Made by a program: the position numbers and the translations under genes. A model generated the notes under the pieces. It made no database searches, had not been told where the DNA came from, and saw nothing but the letters and a program-made list of their open reading frames with translations. A stretch of 64,000 nucleotides of DNA from Candidatus Nitrospira kreftii (GTDB lineage Bacteria > Nitrospirota > Nitrospiria > Nitrospirales > Nitrospiraceae), in the NCBI GenBank assembly GCA_014058405.1, contig CP047423.1, positions 1,364,001 through 1,428,000 of the forward strand. The letters are read 5' to 3'. Shown here piece by piece: positions 25,257 through 34,117 of the stretch (its first letter is position 1; each line of letters starts with the position of its first letter).

Positions 25257-26984
25257 ATGCCACGTAGCCTCGTTCGTCCTTCTCTTTCGGAAATCTTGAT
25301 TGGCGAGGGCGTACTCGACAAACAAACGATTGACGAGGTGTTACGTCGATTGAACGGAGTACCAGCGACGTTGGGGCAAACGCTCGTCGCAGACGGGTTA
25401 CTCTCGGAAGTTCAGTTGGCTCAGACGCTTGCGACCCAATACGACCTTCCGTATGACCCGCTCACCGAGTTTCGGGTAGATCCACGGTACTACGAGACCA
25501 CATCTGTCAAGCTCATGCAGCGATTTCCCTTCGTGCCGATCGCTGAACGTTCCGGAGTGCTCACGATTGCCATTGCGGATCCGCAGAACCTGTTGGGCCT
25601 TGATGAATTGGAGCTTTTAATTGGAAAGCCGCTGGATCGGGTTGTGAGCCCCAGAAGTGCAATCCTGGCGGCATTGGAACGGAGCGAAGGATCGAGTCAA
25701 GCCCTGCGTGAGCTGGAATCAGAATATCGATCAATCTTGGTGAAAGAAGATGATCGAGGAGAGGAAATCCATTCTCTCGATCAGGCTGGGACAGATCAAA
25801 GCCCCGCTGTGAAGTTGCTGGACTCAATTTTACTAAGTGCGATGCAGCGTCGTGCCAGCGACATTCACATTGAAGCTGCAGACTGCTCGACCAAAGTGAA
25901 GCTTCGAGTCGACGGTATCCTTATTCCGGCCATGGAACCGCTCGATATCCGATTGCATGCTCCCTTGGTTTCACGCCTGAAGGTCATGTCAGAACTTGAT
26001 ATTGCCGAGCGGCGAGTGCCTCAAGACGGAAGCTTTCGCATGAGGCTGGATCGGAAGACCGTGGATTTTCGTGTGTCCATCCTGCCAAGCGTGTTTGGTG
26101 AGTCGGTCGTTATCAGAATACTCGATCGAGATTCCATTGCGACCGGGGTGTCGGCATTGAAGCTTGAGCGGCTTGGCTTCAATCCGGAAGATCTGAAGCG
26201 GTTTCGTAAAGCGATCACTCGACCGTACGGCATGGTATTGGTGACAGGACCAACAGGAAGCGGCAAAACAACGACCCTGTATGCCGCCATATCCGAGATG
26301 AATACACTCGAAGACAAACTCATCACGATTGAGGATCCGGTTGAATATCAGCTGCAAGGGGTGGTGCAGATTCCTGTCAATGAGAAGAAAGGACTGACAT
26401 TTGCACGAGGCCTTCGATCGATCCTTCGCCATGATCCGGACAAGATTATGGTCGGAGAAATTCGAGATCCAGAGACCGCACAGATCGCCATCCAGTCGGC
26501 ATTGACAGGCCATCTCGTCCTGACGACGGTTCATGCGAACAATGTGTTCGATGTGATCGGACGGTTCGCGTCCATGGGGATTGATAGCTATAATTTTCTC
26601 GCTGCGCTCAATTGCGTGTTAGCGCAGCGGCTGGTCCGAATCCTCTGCTCGTCTTGCCGGACATTCATGAAGGTCGAGCAGAAACTCATTGAAGAGTCTG
26701 GGTTGGACTATGAACAGTACAAAAATACACCATTTTATGAGGGGAAGGGGTGTCCCCAATGCCATGGCACTGGATATCGTGGAAGAAAGTGCATCACGGA
26801 ATTTCTCAATTTAACGGATGAGATCAAAGAGATGATCCATGCGGAGCGGCCGCTTTCAGAGATTCGGTATCGAGCGGTGACAGATGGAATGATCACGCTT
26901 CGGCAATCCGCACTCAAAAAGATGTTGAATGGAGAGACGTCGCTCCGCGAGGTCAATCGCGTCACGTTCAGTGAAGAAGGATGA
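25257..26984 (+). CDS. gspE: Type II secretion/pilus assembly ATPase GspE
   Basis: 575 aa. An N-terminal MshEN-like domain (L-S-E-I-L-I-G-E-G-V-L-D near residue 10, then L-A-T-Q-Y-D-L-P) leads to the ATPase core: Walker A G-P-T-G-S-G-K-T-T near 332-340, an Asp box E-D-P-V-E-Y, Walker B region I-M-V-G-E-I-R-D-P-E-T-A near 398 and a His box T-V-H-A-N-N. A zinc-binding tetracysteine has C-S-S-C near 464 and C-P-Q-C near 498. All catalytic parts are present, so it should power pseudopilus extension. The MshEN domain in relatives can bind cyclic di-GMP; whether this one does is not known. GGGAGG about eight bases before the ATG is a good site. Confidence 0.93.
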   Translation: MPRSLVRPSLSEILIGEGVLDKQTIDEVLRRLNGVPATLGQTLVADGLLSEVQLAQTLATQYDLPYDPLTEFRVDPRYYETTSVKLMQRFPFVPIAERSGVLTIAIADPQNLLGLDELELLIGKPLDRVVSPRSAILAALERSEGSSQALRELESEYRSILVKEDDRGEEIHSLDQAGTDQSPAVKLLDSILLSAMQRRASDIHIEAADCSTKVKLRVDGILIPAMEPLDIRLHAPLVSRLKVMSELDIAERRVPQDGSFRMRLDRKTVDFRVSILPSVFGESVVIRILDRDSIATGVSALKLERLGFNPEDLKRFRKAITRPYGMVLVTGPTGSGKTTTLYAAISEMNTLEDKLITIEDPVEYQLQGVVQIPVNEKKGLTFARGLRSILRHDPDKIMVGEIRDPETAQIAIQSALTGHLVLTTVHANNVFDVIGRFASMGIDSYNFLAALNCVLAQRLVRILCSSCRTFMKVEQKLIEESGLDYEQYKNTPFYEGKGCPQCHGTGYRGRKCITEFLNLTDEIKEMIHAERPLSEIRYRAVTDGMITLRQSALKKMLNGETSLREVNRVTFSEEG

Positions 26985-26985
26985 C

Positions 26986-27984
26986 ATGATGTGGGAATGG
27001 TGGAGCAGGTGCCCCCAGCATTGCTTGAAGTTCGGGAGTGACTCACTCGCGTGGGCCGAAAGTGAACGAGGCTGGCGTGGACAGCGTCGGCGCAAATGTC
27101 GTATGTCGCTGCTCCCCAACGGCATGATCAATCCTTCTCCAATGGCCTCGAATTTCCCTGACCTCACAACTCTTGCTGAATGTGTCCAGACTCTCACGAG
27201 TTCAGGAAGGGGTCACCACGTGGTCGACAGGGCAGTCCGTTCGGCTCTGCCTCGACGGGTCACCGTCCTGCTTCCGGACACTGCAGTGCGAACCACGGTG
27301 CTTCACTTCGAGCAGCTCCCAACTGGGCGCGTGGAACGCGCAAACCTCATTCGGTGGCGGTTAGGGCAAGAGCAGCTTTTCCCGCTCAATGAAGCCAAGA
27401 TCGTGTCCCAGACTTTTCAAAATCAAGGCGCAAGTGGATCCCGGGCCTACACAGTGTTGACGGTATCGGTCCAAGAAGCGGTGCTCAAACAATATGAATC
27501 GCTCTGCGAATCTGTTGGGCTGATTCCATATGATGTCGGTATCACAAGCCTTAGGCTGCTTGATTTCTGGAAGCGAGTGTCGAGTAGATCGGAGTGGTTG
27601 GGGCGTAACGTTCTATGGGTCAATGTATTTGATCGATCTCTGACGACCATCGTATGCCGACGAGGGCACCCGATATTCTATCGATGCAAGCTCTTAGGGG
27701 AGGACGTGTCCTATATTCTGCACACTCCCGATATGCTGCACAAGATTCTCGAGGAGTGCAGTACCTCACTGGAGGCTTGTCATCAGCGCCATCCCTCCGT
27801 GGCCATCACTGACGCCGTGATCTGCGCAGAAGGCGAGGCGGTAGCCTTGCAGGAACGGATTGAGGGCGAACTTCAACTCGCCACCGAGCAGTTCGATTGG
27901 AAAAGAGTTGAGACTGTTGGCTGGAGCGCAAAGGGTAGTCAGCGAGAGATGACATCCTTGGCGGCACTAGCAGGACTGCCGTAG
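26986..27984 (+). CDS. pilM: PilM/GspL-like cytoplasmic assembly protein
   Basis: About 332 aa from ATG 26986, one base after the gspE stop, with GAAGAAGG as ribosome-binding site. The pattern V-T-V-L-L-P-D, V-R-T-T-V-L-H-F, L-I-R-W-R-L-G-Q-E then the S-V-Q-E-A-V-L-K-Q-Y-E and G-L-I-P-Y-D-V-G block matches actin-like PilM/GspL/MshI proteins. The C-terminal half is weakly conserved, as in MshI. No membrane helix is seen. It should pair with the PilN-like protein next door to form the inner-membrane assembly platform. Confidence 0.7.
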   Translation: MMWEWWSRCPQHCLKFGSDSLAWAESERGWRGQRRRKCRMSLLPNGMINPSPMASNFPDLTTLAECVQTLTSSGRGHHVVDRAVRSALPRRVTVLLPDTAVRTTVLHFEQLPTGRVERANLIRWRLGQEQLFPLNEAKIVSQTFQNQGASGSRAYTVLTVSVQEAVLKQYESLCESVGLIPYDVGITSLRLLDFWKRVSSRSEWLGRNVLWVNVFDRSLTTIVCRRGHPIFYRCKLLGEDVSYILHTPDMLHKILEECSTSLEACHQRHPSVAITDAVICAEGEAVALQERIEGELQLATEQFDWKRVETVGWSAKGSQREMTSLAALAGLP

Positions 27985-28005
27985 CTGGGTAGAAGGAATG
28001 TGCAA

Positions 28006-28614
28006 ATGAGAAGATTCCTCAAATCGCTGATGGCCATCCGATTGACATCCAGTGCCGATGAGCACGTTCCCATAAATCTGAGCCACAGGCATCGCCCTGT
28101 GGTGGCTCCTCTGCGTCTCTTGCTGATAGGGAGCTGTGTCCTGCTTGTGTCCGGTATATTTTGGAATGGGATGCAAGCGATGGCGATGTATCAAGAGTGT
28201 CGCACGATTGAGGCTGAGTTGGAGCGAGTTCGACAGCAGGATCGTAACCTGATTGCAGAGGCGAGTCGTGACAGGATGGATTTGTCGGACCACGCGCTCA
28301 ATCGGTTGTCCTTCGAGGTTGAATTGGCGAATCAGCTCCTTGAAAAGAGAATATTTTCGTGGACGAAGTTTCTGGCTGAATTGGAGCAGGCTGTCCCTTC
28401 TCGCTTGGCGCTCAGCAGTGTACGCCTTGATCAAGCAGGGACGACGGTTCGACTGACCGGAACCGCGATGAGCTTGGAGGATGTCACGGCGTTCACCGTG
28501 GGGCTTCAGGATCATGCGACGTTTAGGGATCCAGTGTTAGCTCAACATCGTGCTGGGGTAAACGGCTTGGTGGAGTTTGATATTACAGTGCAATACCGTC
28601 GGGATGGAGTGTGA
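28006..28614 (+). CDS. pilN: PilN/GspL-like inner-membrane assembly protein
   Basis: About 202 aa. A cytoplasmic N-terminus is followed by one membrane helix (L-L-L-I-G-S-C-V-L-L-V-S-G-I-F near residues 35-55), a coiled coil and a ferredoxin-like periplasmic domain (F-S-W-T-K-F-L-A-E-L-E-Q, L-S-S-V-R-L-D, V-R-L-T-G-T-A), the PilN pattern. A GTG at 28000 is in frame, but AGAAGGA sits better before ATG 28006. It lies between pilM-like and pilO-like genes as in type IV pilus operons. Confidence 0.72.
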   Translation: MRRFLKSLMAIRLTSSADEHVPINLSHRHRPVVAPLRLLLIGSCVLLVSGIFWNGMQAMAMYQECRTIEAELERVRQQDRNLIAEASRDRMDLSDHALNRLSFEVELANQLLEKRIFSWTKFLAELEQAVPSRLALSSVRLDQAGTTVRLTGTAMSLEDVTAFTVGLQDHATFRDPVLAQHRAGVNGLVEFDITVQYRRDGV

Positions 28615-28617
28615 CGG

Positions 28618-29190
28618 ATGAAGGAGCGCCTGATCGTCATGCTTCAGCATCCCTTTGCGCCGCTGCTTCCATGGGCGAGCGTTGCCTGCTGTCTTCTCGC
28701 CGCACTGTTTTTCGTGCATGGTGTGGGGTTGGCTGGAGTTCAATTGACGCGTGAGCGATTGGAGAAAGAATGGGTCGCCATGCGACAGTCGTTGATCCAG
28801 CACAAAGAGGCAAGAAAAGCCCAGAAGGATCTGAGCCAGGTATGGGCGTTACTGCCAGCCGAGAGGGATTTCGCTCCCTTGGCCCTGGGGATTACAGAGG
28901 AAGCGAAGCGTGATCGAATCACTATGCCGGCCCTGTCGTACAAGACGGAGCCGACGGTCGTAGCCAATACGAGCAAAGGCTTGCTCCAGGGGCCGTTGAC
29001 CGGACGGTATGAGGATCTTCGCCGCTTCATTCATAACCTGGAGACGGCGGATGAGTTGTTATTTATAGAAGACCTGGAACTAACCCGGTCTGGAGACCTA
29101 CGGGATGACGCGTTGACATTCAACATCAAGATTGCGACGTACCTTCGTACCGATTCGGAGAAGCCCATCCTGTCGGCAACAGGTCAGTAA
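28618..29190 (+). CDS. pilO: PilO-like inner-membrane assembly protein
   Basis: 190 aa. One N-terminal helix (about 18-40), a short coiled coil and a periplasmic domain with L-L-P-A-E-R-D-F, G-P-L-T-G-R-Y-E-D-L-R-R-F-I-H-N-L-E and L-F-I-E-D-L-E-L, close to the PilO signature (F-x-G-x-Y-x-x-l-x-x-F-l-x-x-L-e). It starts right after the pilN-like stop. It should form a heterodimer with the PilN-like protein. Confidence 0.75.
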   Translation: MKERLIVMLQHPFAPLLPWASVACCLLAALFFVHGVGLAGVQLTRERLEKEWVAMRQSLIQHKEARKAQKDLSQVWALLPAERDFAPLALGITEEAKRDRITMPALSYKTEPTVVANTSKGLLQGPLTGRYEDLRRFIHNLETADELLFIEDLELTRSGDLRDDALTFNIKIATYLRTDSEKPILSATGQ

Positions 29191-29192
29191 CT

Positions 29193-29777
29193 ATGGAAGC
29201 AAGACACAAGATGATGCTGGCCCTATTGCTGATTCTTCTCTGGGGAGGAGTGGCAGCCTGGCAATGGCGTTTCACGGAGGAGCCGGCGCGCCTACCGCTC
29301 ACGAATATGACGGGACCCGCCTCATTAAGCCGCCAGGCAGAAGGAATGAGAAGCAGTCGGCGTGTAAATCTGGGACTCCTCGCATCAGCGGGCATTCAGC
29401 GTGAGGCGAGCTTCACCACACCACGGAACATTTTTGCGGTGCCTCGTTCCGACGGCTCGCTTCCCCTCAGTCAGGGCCCGGCATTGGAGAACCAACAAGA
29501 GTCTGTTGCACATGAGGTTGTTGCGGAACAAGTACAGGAGGAGTCGGCACAATACCGGTATCTTGGATTTTTGCGCATAGGAGAGAGTCGACAGAAAAGT
29601 GACGCGATGGCGGTGCTGAGGAAAGACGACGAGGTGATGGTGCTCAAGATTGGGGATTATGTCGACAGCCATGTGATCCTCCGAGCCATTAACGCCGAGA
29701 GCGTGACTCTGCGAGATACCGATACCCGGATGGATAAGACCGTGTTGTTGTCGGAAGAAACGATGGAGCAGGAGTGA
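29193..29777 (+). CDS. PilP/GspC-like periplasmic link protein
   Basis: 194 aa. A single N-terminal membrane helix (M-M-L-A-L-L-L-I-L-L-W-G-G-V), a long variable linker, and a C-terminal beta domain from about residue 125 (Y-R-Y-L-G-F-L, A-V-L-R-K-D-D-E-V, L-K-I-G-D-Y-V, V-T-L-R-D) that fits the homology region of PilP/GspC, which contacts the secretin. It starts two bases after the pilO-like stop. The call rests on order and the short beta domain. Confidence 0.65.
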   Translation: MEARHKMMLALLLILLWGGVAAWQWRFTEEPARLPLTNMTGPASLSRQAEGMRSSRRVNLGLLASAGIQREASFTTPRNIFAVPRSDGSLPLSQGPALENQQESVAHEVVAEQVQEESAQYRYLGFLRIGESRQKSDAMAVLRKDDEVMVLKIGDYVDSHVILRAINAESVTLRDTDTRMDKTVLLSEETMEQE

Positions 29778-29783
29778 GTGGTG

Positions 29784-30488
29784 ATGCGGAGGGCTTCATC
29801 ATCACCGAGACGACCGGAAGCGGGATTCTCCTACCTCATGGTCATGATGGCCATCACGGTGATGGGGCTAAGCATGACTATGGCCGCCCGGCAATGGAAG
29901 ACGATGGTCCAACGGGAGTTGGAAGCGGATTTACTCGCCAAGGGGATCGAAATTCAAACGGCATTGGCCCTCTATTCAGCTCACGTAAAAGCCGGGAGAG
30001 TCATGCCCGGAGAAGTATATCCGCAAACGCTGGCCGAACTCACGAGGCCGCCCAAACCGTTCTTGAGGAAGGTCTATCTCGATCCAGTCGGACGTGGTGA
30101 ATGGCAACTCCTTCGTGCCCCTACCGGGGGTATTATGGGGGTTCGAAGCACAAGCAGGGATCGGCCGATCAAACAGGGGGACTTCCCACCTGCGGTTCGC
30201 CACTTTCAGGGGAAACCGACCCACTTCGATTGGGTATTCCAATATCCCAATCCATCCATGGCAGCTGTACCTGGATCCATTGTACCGTTGGCGATAGGAC
30301 AACCAGCTCAATTGAATCAGCCGGTGCGCCCAGGAGAAAATGATCTCTCTGACGATTCACCAGTAGAGGAATCGATGGATGCTCCAGCTGACCAAATGGA
30401 TTCAGCCGATTTTCTCTCGACGCCGAGTGCGGATACCCTGTCGGAACCTCCTGAGACACCCGTCTTGCCCTTGGAACCGGCTTCCTAG
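29784..30488 (+). CDS. Pseudopilin-like protein lacking Glu at +5 (GspK-like position)
   Basis: About 234 aa. After a basic leader comes E-A-G-F-S-Y-L-M-V-M-M-A-I-T: the Gly/Phe cleavage site and hydrophobic helix of a pseudopilin, but the fifth residue after the cut is Met, not Glu. Among known pseudopilins the tip protein GspK shares that lack. The body has L-T-R-P-P-K-P-F-L-R-K-V-Y-L-D-P, seen in pilin-like proteins from this type of locus, and the tail is rich in Asp, Glu and Pro. Start choice among GTG 29778, GTG 29781 and ATG 29784 is open; CAGGAG precedes them. It ends the operon-like run. Confidence 0.7.
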   Translation: MRRASSSPRRPEAGFSYLMVMMAITVMGLSMTMAARQWKTMVQRELEADLLAKGIEIQTALALYSAHVKAGRVMPGEVYPQTLAELTRPPKPFLRKVYLDPVGRGEWQLLRAPTGGIMGVRSTSRDRPIKQGDFPPAVRHFQGKPTHFDWVFQYPNPSMAAVPGSIVPLAIGQPAQLNQPVRPGENDLSDDSPVEESMDAPADQMDSADFLSTPSADTLSEPPETPVLPLEPAS

Positions 30489-30599
30489 AGCAGAAGTTTT
30501 CCGCATAGAGGACATCACTCGAACCAGGAATGTCGGTAGGCTCTTGACCCATCTCTCACCAGCACGGTATTGTCTACCCGACCAATCATTGGGAGAGGT

Positions 30600-31910
30600 A
30601 TGGAAACGCTGAGTAGCGCCGTCACGGACGAGAAAACGCAAGAATCCAAGCCGCTCCCCATTTCCGAGTACGTTCTGGAGCTGGTTTCTAAGGCCCAACG
30701 GGCCACGAGGAGATTGGCCTCGCTGTCGACCTCGACGAAAAATCAAGCGTTGCTCGCGATGGCGGAAGCGCTCCAAGCAAAGTCCGACGAAATACTCGCA
30801 GCAAATGAACGAGACCTCAAGGCATTCGGCACGGCTCCGGAAAAGAAAGCGATGGCAGATCGGTTGAGGCTGACCGAGAAGCGAATTGGAGAGATGGCTG
30901 CCGGCATTCGTGAAGTGGAAAAATTGCCTGATCCCGTCGGGATGATGGCTGCCATGTGGACGAGGCCCAATGGAATGCAAGTTGGGCGGGTGCGCGTCCC
31001 GATCGGCGTGATCGGGATCATCTATGAGTCACGTCCGAATGTGACGGCGGATTCGGCGGCCCTCTGTCTGAAATCGGGCAATGTCTGCGTGTTACGAGGC
31101 GGGAGCGAGGCGATTCACTCCAATACGGTGATCGCCGGAATTTTATCTGAGGCGTCGGAGCAGGCCGGCGTCCCATCCGGTGCCGTCACCTTTGTCGATC
31201 GTGCGGATCGCGAGGTGGTGCCTGTGCTCCTGAAGCAGGATCGATTCATCGATGTGATCATTCCGCGGGGTGGGGAATCGTTGATGAACCTCATCGCGGA
31301 GCATTCGACGATTCCAGTGGTCAAACATGATGCAGGCGTATGCCATGTGTATGTCGATGCGGCAGCGGACCCAGCGATGGCCGAAGCCATCTGCGTCAAT
31401 GCCAAAGCGCAGCGGCCGTCCACATGCAACGCGATGGAAACCTTATTGGTTCACCAATCGATCGCGAGGGTTCTGTTGCCCAAACTTGCGACCAGTCTCA
31501 AAGCGGTCAACGTCGAGATTCGAGGTTGTCCAAAGACTTGTCAATTGATATCTGAAGCCAAACCGGCCAGTGAACAGGATTATGGGAAGGAGTTTCTGGA
31601 TCTCATTCTTGCCGTGAAAATCGTGAAGAATATGGATGAAGCGATGGAACACATCGCGCAGTATGGGTCGCGACACACAGAAGCGATTGTGACGATGGAT
31701 TACGGACGCGCGATGCGGTTTCTCAAAGAAGTCGATGCCGGCGCTGTTCTGGTGAATGCCTCCACACGACTCAACGATGGGTATCAATTCGGTCTTGGGG
31801 CCGAGATCGGCATCAGCACCTCAAGGATTCATGCGCGAGGCCCCATGGGATTGGAAGAGCTGACGTGCTCAAAATTCATTGTCCTGGGAAGCGGCCAAAT
31901 CCGCGAATAA
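30600..31910 (+). CDS. proA: Gamma-glutamyl phosphate reductase (glutamate-5-semialdehyde dehydrogenase)
   Basis: About 436 aa. It reduces gamma-glutamyl phosphate to glutamate-5-semialdehyde with NADPH, the second step of proline synthesis. Seen: Y-E-S-R-P-N-V-T-A-D, L-C-L-K-S-G-N, V-D-A-A-A-D with the catalytic cysteine in R-P-S-T-C-N-A-M-E-T (about C275), and the closing R-G-P-M-G-L-E-E-L-T. GGGAGAGG just before ATG 30600 decides this start over an in-frame TTG at 30570. The first 20 residues before the standard start are extra compared with E. coli. A proB gene is not in the window. Confidence 0.95.
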   Translation: METLSSAVTDEKTQESKPLPISEYVLELVSKAQRATRRLASLSTSTKNQALLAMAEALQAKSDEILAANERDLKAFGTAPEKKAMADRLRLTEKRIGEMAAGIREVEKLPDPVGMMAAMWTRPNGMQVGRVRVPIGVIGIIYESRPNVTADSAALCLKSGNVCVLRGGSEAIHSNTVIAGILSEASEQAGVPSGAVTFVDRADREVVPVLLKQDRFIDVIIPRGGESLMNLIAEHSTIPVVKHDAGVCHVYVDAAADPAMAEAICVNAKAQRPSTCNAMETLLVHQSIARVLLPKLATSLKAVNVEIRGCPKTCQLISEAKPASEQDYGKEFLDLILAVKIVKNMDEAMEHIAQYGSRHTEAIVTMDYGRAMRFLKEVDAGAVLVNASTRLNDGYQFGLGAEIGISTSRIHARGPMGLEELTCSKFIVLGSGQIRE

Positions 31911-33695
31911 ATGCCCTCTGATGCTCTTGTAGTTGCCCTGAACACTCCTGGTCATCTTCGGTTTCCTTCTACCCGCGCACTCGCTGAACGTTTCGACAAG
32001 ATCGGCGGCCGTGTCAAAACTCTTCCGACCGGGCATCTCGTCTTTTATCGATCTGATGGACGACGGTTCCTTGCGACCGATCCGGCCGGACACCCTTTGC
32101 ATGAGTGCGAATGGGAGTCGACGATGGCAGGGACCACCTCGCTGACACGCGCGAGGGTTCGGCTGGATTGGGGCCGGTGGGTCGGAATTAAGCCATCTGG
32201 ATTGGTACATGAGACGCAGCTGAATCTTGCCTCGAGGCCCAATTGGCAGCGGATTACTCCCGATCATCTTCGCGCTATGGCGGCAGGGGCACTACGGGTC
32301 CCCATAGACGAAGTGCGGTGGTTCTATCGGGATGAAGACGTCAGCATCGATCCTCAAGGGACGGCGACCATTCGACAGCGAAAGGACGCCCTGTATATTC
32401 TTGATGATGGAGGATTCGAACAGGTGCGTTTCATGTCTTGTATGGGAGCCATGCGTTGGGACCAGATCGATTTTCTTCCGGTGGTCGAGCTCTTCAAGTC
32501 GCTGTTGCCGGGAACGGGCTCTGCGGTGTTCGAACTTATTCGGGGGCTCTATGACGACCAGAACAACGATCAGGCTGTCCCAAGGTCATTGCGATATCGT
32601 GGGATTCCCACGTATCCCTCCGAAGCAGCATTTCGTCTGTTCAGCTACTTTTTTACTCCCCAGGGATCGACTGGCAGGGATCTGTTCGCAGATTTCATGA
32701 ATCCTTCCACGTCCCATATGATGACATGGCTGCCTGCTCTCGATCCTCCGGTGCGGTATGTTGATGAGGGCCAAGGGCTCTGTGTGACTGTCCAGGGCGG
32801 AGTCGTTCAAAAGGCTACCCTGGCCAATGATGCAGCAGGTTTTTCATACATGAGCCTGGGCGGTCGCCGTGCCCTCCCGTTGGACCGCAGTCTGAGTATA
32901 GACGGGAACCAATTAATCCTAAGGGATCGTGAACAACGGATTGCCGTCTCGTTACCTGTCGGTATTGAACTGTCGGCCTCATCAGTTCCCGAGTTTTCAC
33001 TCAGTCCTGCCGATTGGCGAACAGTATTCGTGCAAGGGGCTCCTGAGGTTCAGCCTACCGAGGCGTTTGAGGCGGTCCCTTTGTATTCGGAGAACGACGA
33101 AGAGATCGGGGAACTTGCCGCACAACCCTTTGTTGCCGACTATCTGGATGATCTCGGAGAGCAAGACCGTGAAATCGGAAGATTGCGATCACAAGCCGAA
33201 CATGTTCTCATCGACAATGGGGATGCCGTGATCGCGACCTGCATTCTCTTCGATCGGCCACGCGACTACACAGTCCATGTCCGAGACGTTGCCTATGCAC
33301 AACGGCAGGCTCAACAACTTTGGACGCAGTGTGCCGCGGTGAAAAGATGGGATTGGTTGCATCGAATTCGAATGATCGCGGCTGTTGACGAACCGAGAAC
33401 AGGTGAACAGCAGTATGACCTGGGGTATTGCTGGCTACCGTATGATGTGTTTGGCTCTCCGACAAACTTGATGTCGGTGATGGCAAGATTGAGAGATAGG
33501 ATACGACCTCGTGGTCAGGTCTTTGTCGTTGGACCTGCCGAATTGGGCGAGTCTTTAGTAGCGGAACGATGGGAACTCGGCTGGGATCAATCCGTCGCAT
33601 CACTTCCGACCTTCCTCATGCATAAGACGATTCTTCCCAAGGCCAGGGTGAAATCAGGGCTGACATTGTTCCATGCCAGGCGCCCCTTGCTGTGA
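31911..33695 (+). CDS. Uncharacterised 594-aa protein
   Basis: I do not recognise this protein. It begins directly after the proA stop, without its own clear ribosome-binding site, so it probably depends on translation through proA. It has no signal peptide or membrane helix and even, globular composition. Residues 1-250 contain a W-G-R-W-V-G-I-K-P-S and a P-S-L-R-Y-R-G-I-P-T-Y-P-S-E-A-A-F region. The last 90 residues (L-R-D-R-I-R-P-R-G-Q-V-F-V-V-G-P, then F-L-M-H-K-T-I-L-P, L-T-L-F-H-A) resemble the final strands of a class I SAM methyltransferase, but no clear SAM-binding glycine motif is visible. Function unknown. Confidence 0.8.
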   Translation: MPSDALVVALNTPGHLRFPSTRALAERFDKIGGRVKTLPTGHLVFYRSDGRRFLATDPAGHPLHECEWESTMAGTTSLTRARVRLDWGRWVGIKPSGLVHETQLNLASRPNWQRITPDHLRAMAAGALRVPIDEVRWFYRDEDVSIDPQGTATIRQRKDALYILDDGGFEQVRFMSCMGAMRWDQIDFLPVVELFKSLLPGTGSAVFELIRGLYDDQNNDQAVPRSLRYRGIPTYPSEAAFRLFSYFFTPQGSTGRDLFADFMNPSTSHMMTWLPALDPPVRYVDEGQGLCVTVQGGVVQKATLANDAAGFSYMSLGGRRALPLDRSLSIDGNQLILRDREQRIAVSLPVGIELSASSVPEFSLSPADWRTVFVQGAPEVQPTEAFEAVPLYSENDEEIGELAAQPFVADYLDDLGEQDREIGRLRSQAEHVLIDNGDAVIATCILFDRPRDYTVHVRDVAYAQRQAQQLWTQCAAVKRWDWLHRIRMIAAVDEPRTGEQQYDLGYCWLPYDVFGSPTNLMSVMARLRDRIRPRGQVFVVGPAELGESLVAERWELGWDQSVASLPTFLMHKTILPKARVKSGLTLFHARRPLL

Positions 33696-33830
33696 ACATG
33701 TTTCCCTGATGAGTTGGGTGATCGAATGTAGACACTGTCTTTCTTCGGTAATTCCTGTAAAATCGGCACCCTAGGCCTCATATCAAAATCATGTATTCAC
33801 CGTATTATTCATCGATGGAGGAGGAAGCTT

Positions 33831-34007
33831 ATGCCAAGTATATTGGATAAGGTGATCGAGAGAGAAATAAGAAGAGAATTGAAGGATGCATTGGTCAGGT
33901 TTGAACAGCAACTGCGACAGTCCGGAGTGACCGACGAAAATGTCAAAAACCGTGTGCGTGGAGCCAAACAGTTTGTGGCGTTTCTGTATGGCCGCTACCT
34001 CAGGTAG
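33831..34007 (+). CDS. Small uncharacterised helical protein, 58 aa
   Basis: A 58-codon frame preceded by GAGGAGGAAG seven bases upstream of the ATG, a very strong ribosome-binding site. The product is charged and mostly helical (I-E-R-E-I-R-R-E-L-K-D-A-L, then F-E-Q-Q-L-R-Q-S-G-V) and ends Y-G-R-Y-L-R. No membrane helix, no known domain. Confidence 0.7.
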   Translation: MPSILDKVIEREIRRELKDALVRFEQQLRQSGVTDENVKNRVRGAKQFVAFLYGRYLR

Positions 34008-34117
34008 TCATGTTTCCCTTCTCCTGATCATCGATCCGGCTCAGGCGAGGTAGGAGTGCCCTGCATCACCAGTCAATCCAACGTGGTCGTGAGTACACAC
34101 ATCACCAAGGAGCGAAC

